Source: Oceanicola sp. D3
GTDB taxonomy: Bacteria; Pseudomonadota; Alphaproteobacteria; Rhodobacterales; Rhodobacteraceae
Direction of reading: 5' to 3'
NCBI RefSeq assembly: GCF_006351965.1
Contig: NZ_CP040932.1
Coordinates: 3,472,001 to 3,536,000 of the forward strand
Length of the DNA: 64,000 nt
The position numbers and the translations under genes are program-made. Positions 57,570 to 64,000 of the stretch are shown one piece after another; positions within the stretch are counted from its first letter, which is position 1; every line of letters starts with the position of its first letter. The notes below the pieces were generated by a model that searched no databases, had not been told where the DNA came from, and worked only from the letters and a program-made list of their open reading frames with translations.

Positions 57570-60382
57570 TGGCCCAGCCTGTCGAGCAGGGCCGGCACGT
57601 GGACCTGGTCGGATTTGTAGTTGCCGGTGAGCACATGCATGATCAGGTTCACCCCGAAGCGATAGGCGATTTCACGTTGCTGCTCGCCCGCGTAGCCGCG
57701 CCCCACGGGGAACATCGCCGCGCCGTTGTTTTCCACCGCCCAGGCCGCGGCCCAATCGTTGCCGCCGATCACCACCGGCGTCACCCCGTCATTGAGATTG
57801 CGGAAGGGCATGCCCTCCACCACCTCGGCATCGGGCGGGGCGGCCTCGACCCAGACATCGCGGCTGGCCCAGCGGCCGGGAAAATCCTGCAGCAGGTAGA
57901 AGGTGCGGGTCAGCACATGGTCCTGCGGGATCGGCTCCAGCGGCGGCACATCGAGCGGGGCGGCCAGCTCTTGCAGCTTGCGGCCCTCGGGCGTGGCCGC
58001 GCCGAAGCCGCCGATATCGGCATCGCGGGTGTCAAACAGGATCATCCCGCCGGTGCGCAGGTAGCGGTTGAGCTTGGCATAGGCCTCGGCGGAGGGGATC
58101 GGCTGGTTGGGGCTGACCGGCCAGTAGAGGAAGGGGAAGAAGGCCAGCTCATCGGTTTCGAGGTTCACCGCTATGGGTTCGGCGGGTTCGATGGAGGTGC
58201 GGCGGAAGAGCGTGTCAGAGAGGCCAGTGAGCCCGGCGTGGGCCACCTCGTCGAGCCGGGGATCGCCGGTGATGACATGGGCCAGCACGACCTCGGTTGT
58301 GGCGTCCAGCGCAAAGATTTCGGCGGCCTCGTCGGTCTGGGCCTGCGCGCCATCGGGCGTGGCTGCGACGAGCGCAGCGATAAGCAGCGCGCCCGCCGCC
58401 GAAGAGCGCCGCGCAATGCCCTTGGCGCGGGGGGCGAAGAGGCGGCCGCCGAGCCAGAGCGAGGCGATGATATCGAGCGCCAGCGCCACCAGGGCGGCCG
58501 TGAGCACGAAGCCTTTCAGCGCCGTCTCCCGGCTCACCGCCAGCCCCTCGACGGGGATGCGGGCGGGCCATGTGACGGGCTCCAGCGTGGCGGTGTCACC
58601 CAGCACGTTGAGCGCGATCAACCGGTCTTCCCCCGCATAGAGCCCGGGGCGCAGCGCGGGGCCGATTGGCGCGTCACCGGCCAGCGCCGCGCCAAGGTCT
58701 GCGCCGTCAACGCCCGCCAGCGTGCCTGCATCCTGAACCATGCCAAAGCCATCGAGCACCCGTTCCGGGGTCCATACGGTGCCCTCCAGCTCGCTGGCCT
58801 CCGGGGTTGCGGGCCGGGTGGAGATCGCCAGCCGTTCGAGCATCTGGACGAAGAGGCCGGAGAGCGGCAGCGAGGACCATTCGGCATTGGCCGTCACATG
58901 AAACAGCACCACAGAGCCCTGACCGATCCGCTTGCGTGTTACCAGTGGCGTGCCATCGGCCAGCGCGGCAATCACCCGGTCGGCGAGGTCCGGGTCGGGC
59001 TGGGCCATGACCTGCGCCGTCACCGTGACGTCATCCGGCAGGCCGAGGCCATAGAAGGGCGAATTTTCGGGGAAGGGGCGCAGGGCCTTGGGCTCGCCCC
59101 AGCTCATCGCGCCGCCTACCGAGCGCCCGCCTTCCCGCAGCCGCACCGGCATCAGCGGGTCTTCATCGCGGCGGCTGAGATCGGAGGCCGCAAGCTGCGG
59201 CCCGGCGAAGCGTAGCAGCATGCCGCCCTCTTCGACCCACTCCAGCAGATCGTCCTTTTCGGCCTGCGGCAGATCGGCGACATCGGCAAAGACGATGGCA
59301 TCGGGGTTGGCGAGGAGGATATCGGGCAGCGTGCCTTCCACGAGGTCAGCCGTCGGCTCCAGCGCACGTTGCAGGTAGTGCAGTGGCGAGAGCAGCTCCA
59401 GCCCTTCGCGGTCTTCGCGGCCCGCAATGAGGGCGACCTCGCGGCGGCGCAGCCCGTCATCGGTGAGGCTCACGGCCCCTGCCCCGCGTGCGGCCTGAAG
59501 CTCAAAGCGGGTGATCCGGTTGCGCAGCTCGGCGGGCAGCACGAGGGCCACCTCGGCCTCGGTGGCCTCCGCCTCAAACGCCGCCTCGGCGCGGGCCAGC
59601 ACCCGCTCGGTGCCCGAAGGATCGCGGCCATAGGCCAGCACCGTGGCGGTTTGCGCGGCGGTCTCGTCCGGGCGCAACACGGTCAGCCGCACTTGCCCAT
59701 CCTCAAACCGGGCCGGGCGCAGGCCGAGGGGGCGGCGCGGGCTTTCAAACACCGTCACCGGGCCCTTGTCTTCAAAGGCAGCGAGAACATCGGCCCGGCC
59801 CTCGTGGGCGAGGCCATCGGAGAGCCAATAGGTCTCAAACCCCTCGCCGAGGCTTTCCACCCACGCCACCGCATCGCCGCTTTCGGGCGTCCATGCCATC
59901 GGCTCCAGCCCGGCAAGGCGCGGGCCCCATGCGGCGGCGGCGAGCATCGGCAGCTCGCCCGGAGCAGGCAGCGCGGTGAGCGAGACCACGGCCACCGGCC
60001 GGTCAGTCGCCGCGGCATCGGCCAGCAGCCCCTCGATCCGGGCCATGCGCCCCGGCCAGTCGCGGGCATCGGCCCAGCCGCCATCGAGCGCGATCAGCAG
60101 CGGGCCGGTGCCCTCGCGGCGCTCTTCGGGGTTCAGCACCGGGCCAGCAAAGCCGATGATAATTGCGGCGACCGCAAGCATCCGCAGCAGCAGCAGCCAC
60201 CACGGCGTGCGGTCGGTCTGGCTATCCTCGTCCTCCAGCCCCAGCAGCAGCGCCACGCCGGGAAAGCGGCGGCGGATCGGCGCGGGCGGCACGGCGCGGA
60301 GCAGCAGCCAGAGCAGCGGCAGCACGATCAGCGCCCAGAGCAGGAGCGGCGCGGTAAAGCCTATGGGACCGATGGCAAACAT
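57566..60382 (-). CDS. BatA-N / DUF4159 membrane protein
   Basis: This 938-residue protein starts with the double-helix BatA-type N-terminus (FTAPLLLWALIVLPLLWLLL, then WWLLLLRMLAVAAIIIGFAGPVL). A large periplasmic segment follows, then a further helix near 645 and a C-terminal DUF4159 domain (EVVLAHVITGDPRLDEVAHAGL, FPFLYWPVSPNQP, LNRYLRTGGMILFDTRDAD). It overlaps DUF58 by 1 bp and the 702-aa gene by 4 bp, so the whole set is one transcript. Confidence 0.92.
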   Translation of the reverse strand: MFAIGPIGFTAPLLLWALIVLPLLWLLLRAVPPAPIRRRFPGVALLLGLEDEDSQTDRTPWWLLLLRMLAVAAIIIGFAGPVLNPEERREGTGPLLIALDGGWADARDWPGRMARIEGLLADAAATDRPVAVVSLTALPAPGELPMLAAAAWGPRLAGLEPMAWTPESGDAVAWVESLGEGFETYWLSDGLAHEGRADVLAAFEDKGPVTVFESPRRPLGLRPARFEDGQVRLTVLRPDETAAQTATVLAYGRDPSGTERVLARAEAAFEAEATEAEVALVLPAELRNRITRFELQAARGAGAVSLTDDGLRRREVALIAGREDREGLELLSPLHYLQRALEPTADLVEGTLPDILLANPDAIVFADVADLPQAEKDDLLEWVEEGGMLLRFAGPQLAASDLSRRDEDPLMPVRLREGGRSVGGAMSWGEPKALRPFPENSPFYGLGLPDDVTVTAQVMAQPDPDLADRVIAALADGTPLVTRKRIGQGSVVLFHVTANAEWSSLPLSGLFVQMLERLAISTRPATPEASELEGTVWTPERVLDGFGMVQDAGTLAGVDGADLGAALAGDAPIGPALRPGLYAGEDRLIALNVLGDTATLEPVTWPARIPVEGLAVSRETALKGFVLTAALVALALDIIASLWLGGRLFAPRAKGIARRSSAAGALLIAALVAATPDGAQAQTDEAAEIFALDATTEVVLAHVITGDPRLDEVAHAGLTGLSDTLFRRTSIEPAEPIAVNLETDELAFFPFLYWPVSPNQPIPSAEAYAKLNRYLRTGGMILFDTRDADIGGFGAATPEGRKLQELAAPLDVPPLEPIPQDHVLTRTFYLLQDFPGRWASRDVWVEAAPPDAEVVEGMPFRNLNDGVTPVVIGGNDWAAAWAVENNGAAMFPVGRGYAGEQQREIAYRFGVNLIMHVLTGNYKSDQVHVPALLDRLGQ

Positions 60383-61307
60383 CAGCGGCCATGCTCCAGT
60401 GCACCGTAGAGCCAGAGCAGCGCAGATTGCGCGGGCGTATCGGTGTGATGGGTGGAAAACTGCCAGCCGGTCGTGCGGGCGAGTGCCTCCAGCCGGTCCT
60501 TGCGGGCGGCGAGACGGTCGAGATAGCGGGCGCGCAAATCACCGGCCTTGCGGGTTTCATGCGCAAGGGAGCCGCCCATGCTTTCAAAGATGGTGCGCCC
60601 GTCGAAGGGAAACTCTTCTTCCACCGGATCGAGGATCATCAGCATCGCGCCGCGCACGCCCCGGTCGGCGGCGCGAGACAGGGCGGCTTCGGCGGCGTCG
60701 ATCTCGCCCATGAAATCAGAGAGGAAGACGGCGCGGGAGTGCAGCGGCAGGGTGTCGCCGCGCGGTGCGCCATAGTCGGGGCCGGGCAGCGCCTTTTCTT
60801 CAGCCTCCATCGCGCCGCCAAGGGCATCGGCGATGCGGATCAATTGCAGCGGGCCGGAGCGGGCGGGCTGGTCGAGGCGGGCGAGGCCCACGCGCTCGCC
60901 GCCGCGCACCAGCAGCACGGCGATGGCCAACGACAGCAGCCGGGCGCGGCCTGCCTTTGAGGGGCGTTTGCCCGGCTCGCCGGAAAAGCGCATCGACATC
61001 GCCTCGTCGCACCAGAGCATGACCGATTGCGCGGCCTGCCACTCCTTTTCGCGGACGAAGTGCTGATCGGACTTGGCGGAGCGGCGCCAGTCGATGCTAC
61101 GGGCTTCGTCGCCCACCGCCAGCGGGCGGTATTGCCAGAACTCATCGCCCATGCCCGAGCGGCGGCGGCCGTGGGCACCCAGCAGCACGGTTTGGGCCAG
61201 ATGCTCGGCATCTGCCAGAAGTGGGGGCAGCGCGGCAGCGAGCCCCTCGGCCTTCGAGCGCAGCCCGCGCCCGACGCCGGCGTGAAGAGCAACTGGACCG
61301 GCGTCGC

Positions 61308-61311
<4 letters not shown>
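60382..61311 (-). CDS. DUF58 domain protein
   Basis: This 309-residue protein has the DUF58 signature RPLAVGDEARSIDWRRSAKSDQHFVREKEWQ and a downstream VWA-like segment (SVMLWCDEAMSM, AVFLSDFMGEIDAAE). DUF58 proteins are standard partners of MoxR ATPases. The gene lies between moxR (4-bp overlap) and DUF4159 (1-bp overlap). Confidence 0.94.
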
Positions 61312-62315
<1,004 letters not shown>

Positions 62316-62376
62316 GACATTTCTCCTTGGTCGGCTAGGTTATGGCCTAGTAAGCCATCTATCGCATGTGAGACCA

Positions 62377-62967
62377 ATGGCGAAATCGAAGGCCAGACAA
62401 GATATTGTGAAACCAGACGCCCAAAGCATCGAAACCGCGGCCCGCAGCGCCGCCAAAACCGGCAAGCTGCCGCCGGTTCACCTGTGGAACCCCGAGTTTT
62501 GCGGCGATCTCGACATGCGGATTGCCCGCGATGGCACGTGGTTTTACCTCGGAACGCCGATTGGCCGGCCCGAGCTGGTGCGGCTGTTCTCGACCATCCT
62601 GAAGAAGGAAGGCGCGGATTACTTTCTCGTGACCCCGGTGGAGAAGGTCGGGATCACCGTGGATGACGCACCATTTGTCGCGGTGGATTTCACCCCCCAT
62701 GGCGAGGGCAAGGCGCAGGTGCTGCGGTTTGAGACCAACGTGGGCGATTTCACCGAAGCCGGGCCGGAGGACCCGATTCGGGTGGAGCGCGACCCTGACA
62801 CCGGCGAGCCATCGCCCTATGTGCATGTGCGCGCCGGGCTGGAGGCGCTGATCGACCGCAAGAGCTTTTACCGGCTGGTGGAGGTTGGCTGCGTGGAGGA
62901 CGCGTGGTTTGGGCTTTGGTCGGGCGGTAAGTTCTTTCGCATCATCCCCGCCGCCGAACTGCCCTGA
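62377..62967 (+). CDS. DUF1285 family protein
   Basis: This 196-residue soluble protein starts at ATG 62377 (MAKSKARQDIVKPD); an upstream open frame overlapping moxR is a shadow. The LPPVHLWNPEFCGDLDMRIARDGTWFYLGTPIGRPELVRLFSTIL segment is the DUF1285 core, and RLVEVGCVEDAWFGLWSGGKFFRI ends it. Function unknown. It is divergent from moxR with 61 bp between starts, a pairing common in this order. Confidence 0.93.
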   Translation: MAKSKARQDIVKPDAQSIETAARSAAKTGKLPPVHLWNPEFCGDLDMRIARDGTWFYLGTPIGRPELVRLFSTILKKEGADYFLVTPVEKVGITVDDAPFVAVDFTPHGEGKAQVLRFETNVGDFTEAGPEDPIRVERDPDTGEPSPYVHVRAGLEALIDRKSFYRLVEVGCVEDAWFGLWSGGKFFRIIPAAELP

Positions 62968-63013
62968 ACGCGTGTTCAATTGAGCGCCTTGCGGCGCATT
63001 GCTTTTGGTCTTG

Positions 63014-63035
63014 AGATATTTTCAGCAAGAAAATG
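63014..63035 (+). repeat. interspersed 22-bp motif, copy 4
   Basis: Reads AGATATTTTC then AGCAAGAAAATG, in the gap between the DUF1285 and VOC genes. Confidence 0.7.
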
Positions 63036-63130
63036 AGCAGGTTGCGCGAAACTTGCGAGCGGCTGGTGGCTCCTGACAGGTAGGTGTCAGGAGGGGGGTG
63101 CGATGATGGGGCATCGAAACCTGTCTGAGG

Positions 63131-63547
63131 ATGCCCGTGATGACCGAGACAATGACCAACCCCGCCGATGTGAAGGCCCTGCCGAAGGATGCGCTTGTTT
63201 GGTGCGAGATCCCGGTGCGCGATCTGGATGCTGCCATTGAGTATTACGGCAAGGTGCTGGGCAATCCGCTCGCCAAGGATGAGAGCGGGGCGAACCCGAT
63301 TGCCATGCTGCCGGTGAAATCGCCGATGGATGGCACGGCGGGGCATCTTTACCCCGGCAAACCAGCGGGCGATGGCAACGGCGTGACCGTGCATCTGGCC
63401 GTTCCCGCGCTTGAGACGGCGCTGGAGCGTGTGTTGGAGGCCGGGGGGCGGGTGCTGCCGGGGATTATACCCATTCCTTTCGGGCGGTTTGCCTATACGG
63501 TTGATCCGGATGGAAATTCCATCGGGTTGTTCGAGACCAAGGATTGA
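63131..63547 (+). CDS. VOC (glyoxalase/bleomycin-resistance) family protein
   Basis: This 138-residue protein has the vicinal-oxygen-chelate pattern of one beta-alpha-beta-beta-beta pair: VWCEIPVRDLDAAIEYYGKVLG, GNGVTVHLAVPALETALERVLEAGGRVL and the end GRFAYTVDPDGNSIGLFE. VOC proteins bind a metal and act as isomerases, dioxygenases or binding proteins; the substrate is not evident. It is followed after 3 bp by a YafY-type regulator gene, probably in one operon. Confidence 0.9.
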   Translation: MPVMTETMTNPADVKALPKDALVWCEIPVRDLDAAIEYYGKVLGNPLAKDESGANPIAMLPVKSPMDGTAGHLYPGKPAGDGNGVTVHLAVPALETALERVLEAGGRVLPGIIPIPFGRFAYTVDPDGNSIGLFETKD

Positions 63548-63550
63548 GTG

Positions 63551-64000
63551 ATGCGCCGCGCAGATCGCCTGTTTCAGATCGTCCAGCTGCTCCGAGGGGG
63601 GCGGCTGGTGACGGCGCGGATGTTGGCCGAGCGGCTGGAGGTGAGCGAGCGCACGATTTACCGCGACATCGCCGATCTCGTCGGCTCGGGCGTGCCGATC
63701 GAGGGCGAGGCGGGCGTGGGCTATCTGATGCGCGCCGGGTTTGACCTGCCGCCGCTGATGTTCAACCGCAGTGAGATTGTTGCGCTGGTGGCGGGGGCGC
63801 GTCTGATCCGGGCCTGGGGCGGGCTGGAGATGGCCGAGGCCGCCGAGGAGGCGCTGGTTAAGATCTCCGCGGTGCTGCCCGAGGCCGAGCGCGACAAGGC
63901 GGCGGGCTTGCAGATACACGCGTTTTCAATGCCCTACCTGATGGATGACGACACGCGGCGGCGGCTGGACGCGATTGAGCGGGCGGTGGATGCGCGTGAC
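63551..64000 (+). CDS. YafY-type HTH/WYL transcriptional regulator (partial, cut by window end)
   Basis: The frame from ATG 63551 is open to the window edge (150 codons). The N-terminal MRRADRLFQIVQLLRGGRLVTARMLAERLEVSERTIYRDIADL is a DeoR-type helix-turn-helix, followed by GVPIEGEAGVGYLMRAGFDLPPLMFNRSEI, the linker typical of YafY regulators; a WYL ligand domain should follow beyond the window. It probably controls the VOC gene just upstream. Confidence 0.9.
   Translation, partial: MRRADRLFQIVQLLRGGRLVTARMLAERLEVSERTIYRDIADLVGSGVPIEGEAGVGYLMRAGFDLPPLMFNRSEIVALVAGARLIRAWGGLEMAEAAEEALVKISAVLPEAERDKAAGLQIHAFSMPYLMDDDTRRRLDAIERAVDARD

Overview
The window reads as chromosomal DNA of a GC-rich alphaproteobacterium of the order Rhodobacterales (Roseobacter/Paracoccaceae type). 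The clues are an F1-only ATP synthase operon (atpHAGDC, with no F0 genes alongside), a groESL operon with a CIRCE operator, a ROSE-type thermometer on an hsp20 gene, a GTG-started clpA, a MoxR-DUF58-DUF4159 cluster, and families typical of this order (DUF1523, DUF1285, DUF465, DUF6638-like). No rRNA, tRNA, CRISPR array, insertion sequence or replication origin was seen.

Layout. 1-9.2 kb is housekeeping: DUF465, purE-purK, a lipase-like hydrolase, a Nudix protein, an EamA exporter, groEL-groES, divergent lrp/lysE-type genes, Mn-dependent pyrophosphatase and a HAD protein. 9.2-14.4 kb holds an M23 peptidase, clpA, gloB and a methyltransferase, followed by about 0.8 kb without a convincing gene. 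15.2-20.2 kb is atpHAGDC with a strong terminator. 20.2-24.8 kb holds an H-type lectin protein, prs, an HCCA-isomerase-like gene, an unknown membrane-anchored gene bracketed by a 185-bp partial duplication of the isomerase gene, and a SulP transporter. 24.9-29.5 kb is a BCCT carrier, M20 deacylase and peptide-type binding protein set on the minus strand.

29.6-37.3 kb is a tightly packed plus-strand cluster of mostly uncharacterised genes: a long coiled-coil protein, a small membrane protein, an unknown protein, an AAA+ ATPase, a DUF6638-like protein, a two-helix membrane protein and a DUF1523 protein. Nested in it is a compositionally distinct gene with two HEPN-type RNxxxH motifs, joined to its neighbours by 4-nt overlaps. 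A SUKH (SMI1/KNR4) gene and a DUF2185-like gene follow. An hsp20 gene then has a sigma32-type promoter, a ROSE-like hairpin and a terminator.

39.0-48.3 kb is the most striking region. On the minus strand a DUF4123 adaptor gene, the class that loads type VI secretion effectors, overlaps a 622-aa effector gene and its immunity gene. Five further toxin-tail modules and seven further immunity genes follow. Four of the five tail modules, and the full effector, carry the same 147-bp segment just before the variable toxin tail. This looks like a store of alternative toxin/immunity cassettes that could replace the effector tail by homologous recombination. One cassette is visibly broken and one carries a 162-bp in-frame deletion.

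48.4-64 kb returns to core genes: two tandem trypsin-like proteases, glcD-glcE-glcF, DUF599, a secreted protein, the moxR-DUF58-DUF4159-membrane protein cluster, DUF1285, a VOC protein and the start of a YafY-type HTH-WYL regulator cut off by the window end.
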